Below are positions 44,499-54,017 of a stretch of 64,000 bases of DNA, one piece after another. Position 1 is the stretch's first letter. Every line of letters begins with the position of its first letter. This DNA is from Candidatus Amarobacter glycogenicus (GTDB lineage Bacteria > Chloroflexota > Dehalococcoidia > Tepidiformales > Tepidiformaceae): contig JADJZF010000005.1 in assembly GCA_016719395.1 (NCBI GenBank), positions 62,001-126,000 of the forward strand, read 5' to 3'. The position numbers were made by a program, and so were the translations under genes. The notes beneath the pieces were generated by a model, which saw nothing but the letters and a program-made list of their open reading frames with translations, ran no database searches and was not told the DNA's origin.

Positions 44499-44645
44499 AG
44501 CGGCCCGGTGGCTCTATGTTCGATCCGGGGTTCCGAAAACGCAGTTTGACATGCATACCGATACCTTCGTCGTGCCCGAATCCTAAGCGAAGGGCGCTAG
44601 GGATCACAACGCTTGTACCGGCAGTCGCCACGGCAGGCCTTTGGT

Positions 44646-45101
44646 CTACGTCAATGCCGCCAGCACTTCCAGCGCCTTCACAGGGTGCGATTCGAAGTCG
44701 CGCGCTTCGATGTAGATCCCCCGGACGACGTGGTCTTTGTCGATCACTACCGTCGTCCGGTTCATCACTCCGGCAGCCTCGTTGTAAACGCCATACGCCT
44801 TGCCGGTCTCGTTCTTCGGAAAGTCGCTCACCAGGGGAAACTCCAGCCCGAGCTTGTCCTCGAACTCCCCTGCTGCTGCGAATGAGTCAACTGAAATGCC
44901 CAGGACCTGGGCATTGGCCTCCACGAACCGGTCAGTGTGGGTCCGGAAGGCCGTCATCTCACTCGTTCAGCCACCGGTGAACGCGAGAGGGTAGAACGCG
45001 AGCACCAGGTGTTTCCCTGGGAACGAATCGAGAGTGACTTCTTCGCGCTTCTTGTTCCGAAGGGCGAAGGCCGGGGCAGGTTGACCAATTTCTATCGTCA
45101 T
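44646..45101 (-). CDS. AhpE-like peroxiredoxin, probable selenoprotein (Sec at TGA 44967-44969)
   Basis: From ATG 45101 the frame reads IGQPAPAFALRNKKREEVTL, LVLAFYPLAFTGG, then an in-frame TGA at codon 45, then TSEMTAFRTHTDRF, VLGISVDSFAAAGEF, FPLVSDFPKNETGKAYGVY and VMNRTTVVIDKDHVVRGIY to the stop at 44646: a complete thioredoxin-fold peroxiredoxin of 151 residues. The family motif is F-T-x-V-C-T-S-E, so TGA takes the place of the peroxidatic Cys. No other Cys is present, so it would be a one-Sec enzyme reducing peroxides in the cytoplasm. Thr (T-x-x-U) and Arg (MNRTT) of the active site are present. A hairpin follows the TGA. Without Sec insertion the product would be a 44-residue fragment. 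Confidence 0.82.
44916..44952 (-). promoter_or_regulatory. Candidate bacterial SECIS element
   Basis: Fourteen bases after the TGA, the minus strand forms a stem of 13 pairs: GGCCTTC with GGAGGCC and CGGACC with GGTTCG (two G-T pairs in all), with one bulged T (44923) and a 10-base loop CACACTGACC. The loop starts 28 bases after the TGA, within the bacterial SECIS range. The usual G in the first two loop bases is missing, so the exact fold needs testing. Confidence 0.5.
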
Positions 45102-45255
45102 GTTCCAACCGTACCAGCTGCGAATTTCATGGCCCACTCACACCGCAGCGATGGCACCCCTGGTCCGACTGCTGACGCCGGGTGCCTGCGGCCCTATGAT
45201 TCCCCCGTCCTGCCGGCAAGACGGCACGCCCATCGCGCGGCTGAGTGGAGGCACT

Positions 45256-45792
45256 ATGCAGTTTGCGTTCCTCGTCATCTTCGGAGTCGGCCTGGCGCTC
45301 CTCGCTGTGACCTTCATCCTCGGCGAGATCTTCGATTTCGGTGACCACGGAGACCTCGGCGCCGATCCGAGTCCCCTGAGCTCGCGCGTGATCTTCGTCT
45401 TCGCCACCGCATTTGGCGGCTGCGGCTTCATCGGCACTGCGCTCGACTGGCCTGCCTGGGCTTCCGCCCTCCTCGCGGTCGGCGGGGGGCTCGGCGTCGC
45501 AGGCGGCACATTCTTCCTCATCGTCCTGCCCATTTCCCGCCAGCAGGGTTCGACCGACGTCCACGAAGCGGACTTCACAGGCCTCCAGGGGCAGGTCACT
45601 TCGGAAATACCCGAAGGTGGCCTCGGCCGCGTGACCGTCATCGCGCCCACCAGTAAGGCCCGGATCGGTCTGCCTGCCCGGTCCGCTGATGGCCAGCGGA
45701 TCCCCTTCGGGGCAACGGTCCGAATCGAGATGGCGGGCCCAGGCCCGGCCGTCGTAACCCCAAGTTCGTCCCCTGCTACGGAAGCCCAGTAA
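45256..45792 (+). CDS. NfeD-like membrane protein
   Basis: The 178-residue protein has three hydrophobic segments (FLVIFGVGLALLAVTFIL, VIFVFATAFGGCGFIGTALD, ALLAVGGGLGVAGGTFFLIV) and a C-terminal OB-fold-like domain (GLQGQVTSEIPEGGLGRVTVI, then GQRIPFGATVRIEMAGPG). This is the NfeD pattern, and the flotillin gene follows 10 bases later, the usual partner. ATG 45256 has a GGAGG site. Confidence 0.85.
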   Translation: MQFAFLVIFGVGLALLAVTFILGEIFDFGDHGDLGADPSPLSSRVIFVFATAFGGCGFIGTALDWPAWASALLAVGGGLGVAGGTFFLIVLPISRQQGSTDVHEADFTGLQGQVTSEIPEGGLGRVTVIAPTSKARIGLPARSADGQRIPFGATVRIEMAGPGPAVVTPSSSPATEAQ

Positions 45793-45802
45793 GGAGCCCC
45801 TC

Positions 45803-47398
45803 GTGGTCGCAACCGCAATCCCCTTCGTCGTCGGAGGCATCGTCCTCGCTGTCATCCTGGTGGCCGCGCTCTTTGCGCGGTTCTACATCAAGGTCCCGCC
45901 AGACCAGGTCGCCGTCTTCACCGGCCGCGGCGGCTTTCGTGTCGTCCGCGGTGGCGCCAGCATCCGCGTCCCGATCATCGAACGCGTCGACTACATGACC
46001 CTCGCACCCTTCGAAACCACGCTTCCGATCAAGGGCGCATATTCGAAGGAAGGAGTCCAGGTTAACGTCGACGCAGTCGCTCTCGTCCGCTTCGATTCTG
46101 AAGACGCGGCCATCCGCACTGCTGCCGAGCGTTTCCTCAACGCCGACCGCGACCAGCTCCACGCCACCGTCCAGGAGATCCTCTCCGGCCACCTCCGCAG
46201 CATCTGCGCGAAGATGACCGTCGAGGAGATCAACAGTTCGCGCGAAGCCCTCGTCTCGGCTGTCACGAACGAAGCTGGCTCGGACTTCGCCGGGCTCGGC
46301 ATGAACCTCGACGTCCTCACCATTCAGCACATCAGCGACGACAACGGCTACCTCGAGAGCCTCGGACGCAAGCGCGTCGCCGAAGTGAAGCGCGATGCTG
46401 AGATCGGCGAAGCCGAAGCCGCGCGCGACGCGATGATGCGCTCCGCGGAGGCCAAACGCGAAGGCCAGACGGCCCAGGCAATCGCCGATGCCTCGATCGC
46501 CGAGGCACAACGTGACCGGGACTTGCGCGTCGCCAAGGCGCAGGCCGACGTGGAGGCCGAACGGGCCCGCGCACAACAGGCGGGCCCACTTGCCGATGCG
46601 GAATCTCGCAAGCAAGTCACGCGAGCCGAGGTCGCCGTCGAAGAAGAGCGCGTCCGCTCGAACATCGCCGTCGAACAACAGGAAGTGCTTCGCCAGCAGC
46701 AGGCGCTCGAAGCCAGCATCATCAAGCCCGCCGAGGCCGAGCGCCACGCGGCCGTCCTGCGCGCCGAAGGCGAACGGCTGGCGATGGTCGAACGTGCACA
46801 AGGCCAGGCCGATGCGCGCGCCCTCGCCGGCGAAGGCGAAATGAAACAGCGCATCTCGATTGCCGAAGCGCAACAGAAGGAAATCGAAGCCAAGGGCGAG
46901 GGCGAAGCCCGCGCCCGTACCCTGAACGCGGAAGCCCATCGCCTCGAACTCGAAGCCGATGGCGCCGGCCAGAAGGCCATCCTCCTCGGCGAAGCCGAAG
47001 GCAAGCGCCAGCTGGCTGAATCGCTTAACGCTTACAACCAGGCCGCACTTCAGCTCTCCGTCTACCCGGAGCTGATTGCCAGGCTTCCCGAGATCGCCGG
47101 CGCGCTTGCAGCGCCCTTCGCGTCCGTGGACCGCATCGTCATGATCGATGGCGGCGGCGCGAACGGCAGCGGTCCGCTTGGCAAGTACGGCAGCACCGTC
47201 CCGCTGCTCCTTGCCCAGGCTATTGAGACCCTGCGCGCCGTCGGTTTGGACCTCCCGGCTCTGTTCAGTCCCGAGAAGGTGCCGGCCCCGGGCGATGGCT
47301 CAAGCGCATCCGCCCTGGACAGTCTCGCCGCCGAGGTGGAAGCCTCCGCTCGGCCCCTCGATCCCCCGTCTGAACGGTCTGAAGCACCGGGCCTGTGA
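45803..47398 (+). CDS. Flotillin-like SPFH membrane-scaffold protein
   Basis: The 531-residue protein has an N-terminal membrane helix (IPFVVGGIVLAVILVAALFA), the SPFH domain (YIKVPPDQVAVFTGRGGFRV, GASIRVPIIERVDYMTLAPF, HLRSICAKMTVEEINSSREAL) and a long Ala/Glu/Arg coiled-coil with EA repeats (AEAKREGQTAQAIADASIAE). The end is Ser/Pro-rich. Flotillins organise membrane microdomains. GTG 45803 follows AAGGAG. It is coupled with the NfeD gene before and the next gene after (GTGA overlap). Confidence 0.92.
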   Translation: MVATAIPFVVGGIVLAVILVAALFARFYIKVPPDQVAVFTGRGGFRVVRGGASIRVPIIERVDYMTLAPFETTLPIKGAYSKEGVQVNVDAVALVRFDSEDAAIRTAAERFLNADRDQLHATVQEILSGHLRSICAKMTVEEINSSREALVSAVTNEAGSDFAGLGMNLDVLTIQHISDDNGYLESLGRKRVAEVKRDAEIGEAEAARDAMMRSAEAKREGQTAQAIADASIAEAQRDRDLRVAKAQADVEAERARAQQAGPLADAESRKQVTRAEVAVEEERVRSNIAVEQQEVLRQQQALEASIIKPAEAERHAAVLRAEGERLAMVERAQGQADARALAGEGEMKQRISIAEAQQKEIEAKGEGEARARTLNAEAHRLELEADGAGQKAILLGEAEGKRQLAESLNAYNQAALQLSVYPELIARLPEIAGALAAPFASVDRIVMIDGGGANGSGPLGKYGSTVPLLLAQAIETLRAVGLDLPALFSPEKVPAPGDGSSASALDSLAAEVEASARPLDPPSERSEAPGL

Positions 47399-47844
47399 CT
47401 GCGGCCCGAGCCTTCCTGATCGCCTGTGGCGAACCGGCTGTGAGTGCCGCGCTCGCCGCGTTCGAAGCGGCCCGGTTTTCTGGCCTGCCGGTCGAGCGCG
47501 TCTTGCTCCCCGGCGGCTGCTGGTGGCTCGCCGAGGCTGCCTCGGCAGGCCGTCTCAAGCGGATCATCGCCAGCCGTAGCGCCGCTCTCGATGGCGTCTC
47601 GGCGATGATTTCTGGTGATTCCGTCAGCGAGGTCGCGCTCCTCGGCCACCAGGACTGCCACTGGTATCACGACCGTGCTCCTGCCGCCGGTCCAGGTGAA
47701 CTTGTCCGCCGCATCGGCCAGGACCTTTACATCGCCCGCGATGAGATCCTGCGCGTCGCTGGTCGCGCCCTGACGGTCACCGGCCACGTCCTCATCCGCC
47801 GCGCGGGAGCCGAGTTCACGCCCCGGCAGTTGTTCCCCGAGTGA
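47395..47844 (+). CDS. Beta-carbonic-anhydrase-like small protein
   Basis: The 149-residue protein contains VALLGHQDCHWY, which resembles the H-x2-C zinc motif of beta-carbonic anhydrases, preceded by GGCWWLAEAAS and GRLKRIIASRSAALDG. It is shorter than typical beta-carbonic anhydrases and the other zinc ligand (C-x-D-x-R) is not obvious, so the activity is doubtful. The GTG start overlaps the flotillin stop by 4 bases, making it the third gene of that operon. Confidence 0.55.
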   Translation: MTAARAFLIACGEPAVSAALAAFEAARFSGLPVERVLLPGGCWWLAEAASAGRLKRIIASRSAALDGVSAMISGDSVSEVALLGHQDCHWYHDRAPAAGPGELVRRIGQDLYIARDEILRVAGRALTVTGHVLIRRAGAEFTPRQLFPE

Positions 47845-47875
47845 GGGGTCGAGCACCGAACCGCGGGTCCCGGCG

Positions 47876-48373
47876 TCACATCCGGCTGAAAGCCCAGCCG
47901 TCCTGGACGACGGTCAGTCCGTCATAGGGCTCGACGCCATGGAATGGGCGCGAGTCGCTGTCGAATACCATCGGCAGCCAGAGCCGGTCGCCCTCCCACA
48001 TGGGAAGCTCGCCGTTGAGGAGGCGCGCGATCGGGATCCAGTGGAGGTCGCCCTCCGGGTTGGAAGCCATCGGCGTCCCCTCCCACCCCTCGACCAGGAA
48101 CACGAACCCGAACCAGCCTTCCCGCCGGTCGCCAAAACCCGGCCAGGAGAGCGTGCCGCGCAACCGTAGCGACGTGACCTCGATCCCGGCTTCCTCGCGG
48201 ATTTCCCGGACCATGCAGGCGGCGAGGTCTTCGCCCGGTTCCATCTTGCCGCCGAGGCCGTTGTACTTCCCGTAAGCGTGGTCCTGCGGACGGGCGTTGC
48301 GATGCACCATGAGCACCGAAAGGCCGTCCCCGGACAGCACATACCCCAGGGTCGCCAGGATCGGCGCATACAT
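47876..48373 (-). CDS. NUDIX hydrolase (MutT-like)
   Basis: The protein of 165 residues has a perfect NUDIX box GGKMEPGEDLAACMVREIRE plus EAGI, with a preceding strand LATLGYVLSGDGLSVLMVHRN. It would hydrolyse a nucleoside diphosphate derivative; GYVLSGD and WPGFGDRREGWFGFVFLVE resemble 8-oxo-dGTP diphosphatases of the MTH1-like kind. ATG 48373 is chosen as the start just before the first strand. Confidence 0.9.
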   Translation of the reverse strand: MYAPILATLGYVLSGDGLSVLMVHRNARPQDHAYGKYNGLGGKMEPGEDLAACMVREIREEAGIEVTSLRLRGTLSWPGFGDRREGWFGFVFLVEGWEGTPMASNPEGDLHWIPIARLLNGELPMWEGDRLWLPMVFDSDSRPFHGVEPYDGLTVVQDGWAFSRM

Positions 48374-48395
48374 CAGGACATCACCGGCAAAGGAG

Positions 48396-49235
48396 TCAGC
48401 TTCCCTTGAACTGCGGTTCGCGCTTCTCCACGAATGCGCGCGGGCCCTCCCGGGCATCCTCGGTAGATTGGGCGATGAACATCGCCATCTGTGCCATGTC
48501 CAGGTGCTCATCGAACGGGATATTCGCGGAGCGGTACACCAGTTTTTTCGAAAGCTGCACTGCGACCCCAGGCCCGTTTGCGATCTTCTTCGCGTACTCC
48601 GTCACCCGCGGCATCAGCTCTTCCGGTTCGTAAACGGCGAGCGCGTAGCCGATCTCCAACGCTTCCTGTGCGGTGATCATCTTCCCGGTCCAGATCATGT
48701 CCAGCGCGCGTTGCGTCCCGACGACGCGGGGCAAGGAGTACGTGCCGCCGTCGCCCGGGATGAGGCCCATGCGCACATAGGTCATTCCCACCCGCGCCGT
48801 CGTGCTCATGAACCGGATGTCCGCCATCGTCGCCATGTCCATTCCCGCGCCCGCGGCGGCCCCGTTGATTGCCGCGATGTATGGCTTTTCCAGCTGGATG
48901 AGCGCACGAGGGATCGGGTGCACCCGGTCACGTAAGCTGTGCCACCGGTCGGCTACCGAAGCCTGCGTTCGCAAAACGCCACTGCCACCCGCTTCCGCTG
49001 CCACGTTCATCCCACTGCAGAACCCACGTCCCGCGCCCGTGATGATCACCGCCCCTACGCCGCAATCCTGGTCGGCGCGACCGATCGCGTCCGCCCATTC
49101 GGTCAGCATGTGGTCGTCAAATGCGTTCAGGCGCTCTGGCTTGTTCAGGGTAATCGTCGCCACACGGTCCGCGACATCGTAGAGAATGGCTTCGTAGGTC
49201 AACGGGTCCAACCCCCGGGAGAAGTGTCCGCGCAT
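48396..49235 (-). CDS. Enoyl-CoA hydratase/isomerase family protein
   Basis: The 279-residue crotonase has VATITLNKPERLNAFDDHM, AVIITGAGRGFCSGMNVAAE, KPYIAAINGAAAGAGMDMATMADIRFM, and LIPGDGGTYSLPRVVG with the usual Glu replaced by Asp/Gly, then AQEALEIGYAL. It may be a hydratase or isomerase. The start is uncertain; a TTG nearer LTYEAIL is possible. It follows the isomerase gene on the same strand. Confidence 0.85.
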   Translation of the reverse strand: MRGHFSRGLDPLTYEAILYDVADRVATITLNKPERLNAFDDHMLTEWADAIGRADQDCGVGAVIITGAGRGFCSGMNVAAEAGGSGVLRTQASVADRWHSLRDRVHPIPRALIQLEKPYIAAINGAAAGAGMDMATMADIRFMSTTARVGMTYVRMGLIPGDGGTYSLPRVVGTQRALDMIWTGKMITAQEALEIGYALAVYEPEELMPRVTEYAKKIANGPGVAVQLSKKLVYRSANIPFDEHLDMAQMAMFIAQSTEDAREGPRAFVEKREPQFKGS

Positions 49236-49272
49236 TCTAGCCGCGTTGGCGCGAACGCGGGGGCGTGCATCC

Positions 49273-50340
49273 TCAGGCTCGCCGGGCGGTCTCCTGAGCC
49301 ATTGCCGCACGGACGCGCTGCAGGCTCGGCGTCGGAGTGGGGTCAACCCCTCGCAGCAGGGCCAGGTAGCACGACAGGTGGTCGCCCCACGCTGTCGCCT
49401 CGAACTGGTCCGCCAGCCGCGAGATTCCGCGAGTTGGCAGCCCCGCCATCGCACCACCCGCCGCGTCGAAGATCCCCGAAAGCAGCTCGAATCGCCGCTG
49501 GTTCCCCGCGGACGCTTTCGGAGACGTGAACGCGAGCCCCACGGGGTGGGCTACCTGGCCCGTCTCCAGTCCAACGACAAAGTTATGTGTCGCCTCCGGG
49601 ACTTCTTCGAACACCGCGACTGCCTTGGCGTTCTCCGCGAACTGGTTCTTGGTCCTGCGCCCAACCGGGGCCAGGTGCTCCGCGGCCAGTACCACCAGGG
49701 GGTCGGCCTCAGCCAGCAACTCGGCCAGCTGCTTCGCAGGGTTCCGCTCCGCGGCGACTTTCGGGCCAACATGCCCACGGACGAGTTCCCGGTGAGCCTG
49801 CGCCACATCGGCGACATCCGGGTCGCATAGCGCGTTCAGGCCCAGCCGCTGGCCGATGCGCATTAGCGCCGCGAGCGTGTGCCCAAGGGCCGCCCGCGGT
49901 GGAGAAGCGTAGGCGATCCGGTGCCAGTGGATACCATCTGCTTCCGCTCGCCGCGCCAGTTCTCCTCCCGTGGAGATGGCCATGACCGACGCTCCGCGCA
50001 TCCGCGCCTCGCGGTAGCACGACAGCGATTCCTCCGTGGCGCCCGAGTACGAGAGCGCTACAACGAGCGTCCGCGGTCCCGCGTGGGCGGGAAGCGAGTA
50101 ACCCCGCACGACTTCGATCGGAATTGGGGCCTGTTTGTCCGAATGAGCGGCGAAGTAATCGCCAGCGGCCGCCGAGCCGCCCATCGCGGCGATCACGACG
50201 CTGTCATAGCTCGCCCCCGGCACGCCCAGCGAAAGCGATGCCAGCCATGCGCGCTCAAACTCCTCACCAAGCTTCTCGATGTGGCCGAACATGCCCGACG
50301 CATCGATCGCGTAGGCGCCGGGATCGTCCAGCCGTGTCAT
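49273..50340 (-). CDS. Bifunctional phosphoglucose/phosphomannose isomerase (SIS family)
   Basis: The 355-residue protein has two SIS subdomains: VVIAAMGGSAAAGDYF, TLVVALSYSGATEESLS, then LVVLAAEHLAPVGRRTKNQFAENAKA and EVPEATHNFVVG. This matches the archaeal/bacterial phosphoglucose/phosphomannose isomerases, linking fructose-6-phosphate with glucose- and mannose-6-phosphate. It overlaps the phosphohexomutase gene by 4 bases, so the two act in one pathway to sugar-1-phosphates. Confidence 0.88.
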   Translation of the reverse strand: MTRLDDPGAYAIDASGMFGHIEKLGEEFERAWLASLSLGVPGASYDSVVIAAMGGSAAAGDYFAAHSDKQAPIPIEVVRGYSLPAHAGPRTLVVALSYSGATEESLSCYREARMRGASVMAISTGGELARRAEADGIHWHRIAYASPPRAALGHTLAALMRIGQRLGLNALCDPDVADVAQAHRELVRGHVGPKVAAERNPAKQLAELLAEADPLVVLAAEHLAPVGRRTKNQFAENAKAVAVFEEVPEATHNFVVGLETGQVAHPVGLAFTSPKASAGNQRRFELLSGIFDAAGGAMAGLPTRGISRLADQFEATAWGDHLSCYLALLRGVDPTPTPSLQRVRAAMAQETARRA

Positions 50341-51758
50341 GCCAGTCCGGCAATCTGCCGGCCGGCATCGAGGACCGGACGCACGAGCGTGCTTGCAGTC
50401 ACTTCGGTATAGATCCGCAACAGCGGTTCCGTCCCGGAGAGCCGGAAGAGGAGCCAGCCCTCGTCGATAAAGAATCGCCAGCCGTCTGTCCGGTCGGAGC
50501 TCCTTACCGGCCTCCCCGCGATTTCGCCCGGTCTCGCCGCATCAAGGTTCGCCTTGAACCGCTCATTCGAGCCCGGTTCCAGTTCGATGTCGATCCGTTC
50601 GTAGTAGTGCGGCCCCGTAATCTGGAAGACGCGTTCAAGCAACTCCGAAGGCGGCTTTCCCGTCGCCGCCGCGTAGTCCAGGAGGTACAACCCGGCGAGG
50701 ATGCCATCGCGTTCCGGCAGGTGCCCCCGGAATCCGTAACCGCCGCTCTCCTCGCCGCCGATCAGCGCGTCCTTCTCCATCATCAGTGGCCCAATGTGCT
50801 TGAACCCGACCGGAGTCTCGTACAAGTCCACTCCGTAGTGCTTGGCAAGCAGCGCGACCATGTTCGTCGTCGTAACCGACTTTACGATGGGCCCGCGCAG
50901 TCCCCGCTCGCCGAGCATGTAGTTCACAAGCAGGGCGAACGCACGCAGTTGGTCGACGTAGTTCCCCTTCTCATCCACCAGCCCGACCCGGTCGGCATCC
51001 CCATCGTTCGCGATGCCGATGTCGTACCGCCGGCTCGCCATCAGGTGCATGAACTCGCCCAGGTTCGACTCGATCGGTTCAGGGGCGCGGATACCAGGGA
51101 ACGCCGGGTTCCGCTCGCTGTGGATTTCCGTGACGGTGCTCTTTCCGCCCGCGAGGAGTTCTTCGAATAAGCCCGCCCCCGAACCGTACATCGGGTCGAC
51201 TGCCACCCGCAGTCCGGCGGCTTTGATTCGCTGAATGTCGACCTTCTCTCCCAGGGTCGCGAGATACCCGGGTAACGGGTCGAATCGCTCGATGCTCTCA
51301 GCCGTCGACGGCGCGAGCTTCACGGCCCCAGGAGTCGCAAGTATCGCGGGAACGCGCCGCTCAATTTCGGCGACGAACTCTGGACTGGCACTACCGCCGT
51401 AGTGCGGCTTCACCTTGATACCGTTCCATCGGAAAGGGTTATGCGAACTGGTAACGACGATGCCGCCGCACGCCTGCGTCTCAATAATCCGGTAGCTCAG
51501 TGCCGGTGTCGGCGCTGGCCGGTTGGCGAGTTGCACTCGAAAGCCGTTGCCTGCCAACACCCGGGCGACGGACAGGGCGAATTCATCGGAAAGGAACCTC
51601 GTGTCATAACCGACCACCATTGGCTGTCCCTTGCCATAGGTCGCAGCGAAGTGGTCGGCTGCCGCCTGCGCACATGCCATCACGTTCTCGAACGTGAAGG
51701 TCTCCGCAATGATCGCCCGCCAGCCGTCGGTGCCGAAGTGGACAGGGTTCTCAGTCAT
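50337..51758 (-). CDS. Phosphoglucomutase/phosphomannomutase
   Basis: The 473-residue alpha-D-phosphohexomutase starts VHFGTDGWRAIIAETFTFEN and has the phosphoserine loop IVVTSSHNPFRWNGIK, the metal loop NDGDADRVGLVDEKG, the sugar loop IGGEESGGYGFRGH and the phosphate loop LFRLSGTEPLLRIY. It interconverts sugar-6- and sugar-1-phosphates. ATG 51758 is preceded by GAGG; the TTG at 51767 is an alternative. It sits between the isomerase and the nucleotidyltransferase. Confidence 0.93.
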   Translation of the reverse strand: MTENPVHFGTDGWRAIIAETFTFENVMACAQAAADHFAATYGKGQPMVVGYDTRFLSDEFALSVARVLAGNGFRVQLANRPAPTPALSYRIIETQACGGIVVTSSHNPFRWNGIKVKPHYGGSASPEFVAEIERRVPAILATPGAVKLAPSTAESIERFDPLPGYLATLGEKVDIQRIKAAGLRVAVDPMYGSGAGLFEELLAGGKSTVTEIHSERNPAFPGIRAPEPIESNLGEFMHLMASRRYDIGIANDGDADRVGLVDEKGNYVDQLRAFALLVNYMLGERGLRGPIVKSVTTTNMVALLAKHYGVDLYETPVGFKHIGPLMMEKDALIGGEESGGYGFRGHLPERDGILAGLYLLDYAAATGKPPSELLERVFQITGPHYYERIDIELEPGSNERFKANLDAARPGEIAGRPVRSSDRTDGWRFFIDEGWLLFRLSGTEPLLRIYTEVTASTLVRPVLDAGRQIAGLA

Positions 51759-51763
51759 CGGCC

Positions 51764-52762
51764 TCAATCATACCGGCCGCCCGCTTCGATGCTCGTCCCC
51801 GGCGGGAGCACCACGCCCGCCCCGATTTGCGCCCCCCTCCCCGCGACCACCCCCTGCAAGACTGCTCCGGTCCCAACGAACACGTTGTCCGCGAGGATGG
51901 AGTCGATCACCTGTGCGCCCGCTGAGACGGTCACGTTCTCCCACAGGATGGAGTTCTGGACTGTCGTTCCCATCTGGAGCTGGGAACTCATCCCGATTGC
52001 CGACCCGGAGAGACTGCCCGTCGCCGAGAGCTTCACGCCGGGAGCAATCTCGTTCCGAGTGCCGAGCAGTTCTTTCGAGACCTGCAAGTAGCGGGCCGGC
52101 GTGCCGAGGTCGGCCCACGTTCCGGAAAATTGGTGGCCAAGCACCGTCCTTCGCCGAGCGACCAGCGATGGGAACAGCGTCTCCTCAACTCGGACTGCCC
52201 CGCTGGGGATCTCATCCACCAGTCCCGGTTCGAAAATCCAGACGCCCGCGTTAACCAGGTTGCTTGGTGCAGTCCCCGGTGGAGGTTTCTCCACGAATCC
52301 AGTGATGAGCCCCGTGCCATCGGTCACGGCAACGCCGAACTGGGAGGGGTCCGGCAGCGCTTTCAGCGCCATCGTGAGGTCCGCCTCCCGCTCGATGTGC
52401 GCTGCCAGGGCCGGGGCGAAATCGAAGTCCACGTATACGTCGCCGTTCAGGACCGCGAACCGGCCGGCGATCCCGGCAGTCTTCACCGCGTTTCGAATGG
52501 CTCCGCCGCTCTCCAGCCGTTCGCGCTCCAATATCGGGATGATCTCGAGGCGGCCTCTCTGCCCGGCGGGGTAGGCGGTTGCGAGGTCTTCGTTCGCCTG
52601 CCCAAGCGCGAGCACCACGCGGTCAAATCCCGAACGCTCAAGCCACTCGAACAGGTACTCGATGGCTGGCCGGTTCAGTAGCGGCACCAGGCTCTTGTGG
52701 CGGTGACTCGTCAATGGCCGAAGCCGGGTGCCCTGGCCACCGACAAGCAGAATCGCATCCAC
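51764..52762 (-). CDS. Sugar-1-phosphate nucleotidyltransferase
   Basis: The protein of 332 residues begins AILLVGGQGTRLRPLTSHRHK, the nucleotide-binding loop, and has RFAVLNGDVYVDFDF (metal Asp) and GLITGFVEKPPPG; the C-terminal part is a left-handed beta helix (LSGSAIGMSSQLQMGTTVQN). It makes an NDP-sugar, likely GDP-mannose or NDP-glucose, from the sugar-1-phosphate of its neighbour. GTG 52762 is the likely start. Confidence 0.92.
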   Translation of the reverse strand: MDAILLVGGQGTRLRPLTSHRHKSLVPLLNRPAIEYLFEWLERSGFDRVVLALGQANEDLATAYPAGQRGRLEIIPILERERLESGGAIRNAVKTAGIAGRFAVLNGDVYVDFDFAPALAAHIEREADLTMALKALPDPSQFGVAVTDGTGLITGFVEKPPPGTAPSNLVNAGVWIFEPGLVDEIPSGAVRVEETLFPSLVARRRTVLGHQFSGTWADLGTPARYLQVSKELLGTRNEIAPGVKLSATGSLSGSAIGMSSQLQMGTTVQNSILWENVTVSAGAQVIDSILADNVFVGTGAVLQGVVAGRGAQIGAGVVLPPGTSIEAGGRYD

Positions 52763-52772
52763 CAGGCGAGCT

Positions 52773-53933
52773 CTACCGGCCCGCGGTTTTCCGCAGGTCG
52801 GCCGCCCGCGACGTGTCTTCCCATGGCAGGTCCAGGTCGATCCTCCCGAAGTGTCCGTAGGCGGCAGTTTGCCGGTAGATTGGGCGCCGCAGGTCCAACT
52901 CCTGGATGATCGCTCCAGGGCGCAGGTCGAAGTGCTTTCGCACCGCTCGCAGGATTGCGGAGTCGTCCACCACACCCGTGCCGAACGTCTCGATCCCGAT
53001 GCTGGTCGGCTGCGCCACCCCGATCGCGTACGAAAGCATGAACTCGCAGCGTGTCGCCAACCCGGCCGCCACGATGTTCTTCGCTACCCAACGCGCGGCA
53101 TATGCGCCCGAACGGTCGACCTTGGTCGGGTCCTTTCCGCTGAACGCCCCGCCGCCATGGCGCCCCACCCCGCCATAGGTGTCGACGATGATCTTCCGGC
53201 CCGTCAGGCCGGCGTCGCCACGCGGCCCCCCGATCACGAACCGCCCCGTCGGGTTCACGTGGATCTTCGTCTCAGCGTCCATCAGCTTCCCGGCGACCGG
53301 ACGGATCACCTCCTTGACGATCTGCGTCTGGATCGTCTCGAGGTCGATGTCGTCCCGGTGCTGGGTCGAGATCACGACGGTGTCGACGCGGATAGGATTC
53401 CACTTCTCGTCGTACTCAACGGTCACCTGGGACTTGCCGTCCGGCCACAGCCACGTCAGTTTCCCGCTCTTGCGTACCTCGGCGAGGTGTTTGGTCAGTT
53501 TGTGCGCCAGCGAGATCGTCAGCGGCATGTATTCCGGCGTCTCAGTACAGGCGAAGCCCATCATCATGCCCTGGTCACCCGCACCGTTCTCGATTTCTTC
53601 GCCGCGGCTCACACCCATTGCGATGTCGGGTGATTGTTCGCTGATCGCGACCATCACTCCGCACGTGTGACCGTCGAATCCCTTCTCCGAAGAGTCGTAC
53701 CCGATGTCGAGCACCGCCTGCCGGACGATCTTGGAGATGTCGGCATACCCCTTCGTCGTGATCTCGCCCATCACCAGCACGAGTCCGTTTGTCGTGGCTG
53801 TCTCACAGGCCACGCGGGACATCCTGTCCTGTGCCAGGAGCGTATCGAGCACGGAATCCGAGATCTGGTCACACATCTTGTCGGGGTGGCCCTCGGTCAC
53901 CGACTCCGAGGTCAGGAGCTTCCGTTCAGTCAT
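52773..53933 (-). CDS. metK: S-adenosylmethionine synthetase
   Basis: MetK makes SAM from methionine and ATP. The 386-residue protein has [66 protein letters not shown] and [20 protein letters not shown], covering the ATP, metal and phosphate sites. It lies behind a SAM-type riboswitch and 10 bases ahead of the nucleotidyltransferase gene. Confidence 0.96.
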   Translation of the reverse strand: MTERKLLTSESVTEGHPDKMCDQISDSVLDTLLAQDRMSRVACETATTNGLVLVMGEITTKGYADISKIVRQAVLDIGYDSSEKGFDGHTCGVMVAISEQSPDIAMGVSRGEEIENGAGDQGMMMGFACTETPEYMPLTISLAHKLTKHLAEVRKSGKLTWLWPDGKSQVTVEYDEKWNPIRVDTVVISTQHRDDIDLETIQTQIVKEVIRPVAGKLMDAETKIHVNPTGRFVIGGPRGDAGLTGRKIIVDTYGGVGRHGGGAFSGKDPTKVDRSGAYAARWVAKNIVAAGLATRCEFMLSYAIGVAQPTSIGIETFGTGVVDDSAILRAVRKHFDLRPGAIIQELDLRRPIYRQTAAYGHFGRIDLDLPWEDTSRAADLRKTAGR

Positions 53934-54017
53934 CGCAGCCCATCCGTCGCGTAGAAATGGTTAGGGGATACACCCTCGCGTTCCGGTAAGGGGTTTCCGT
54001 TCGCTCCCGAATGGGTG

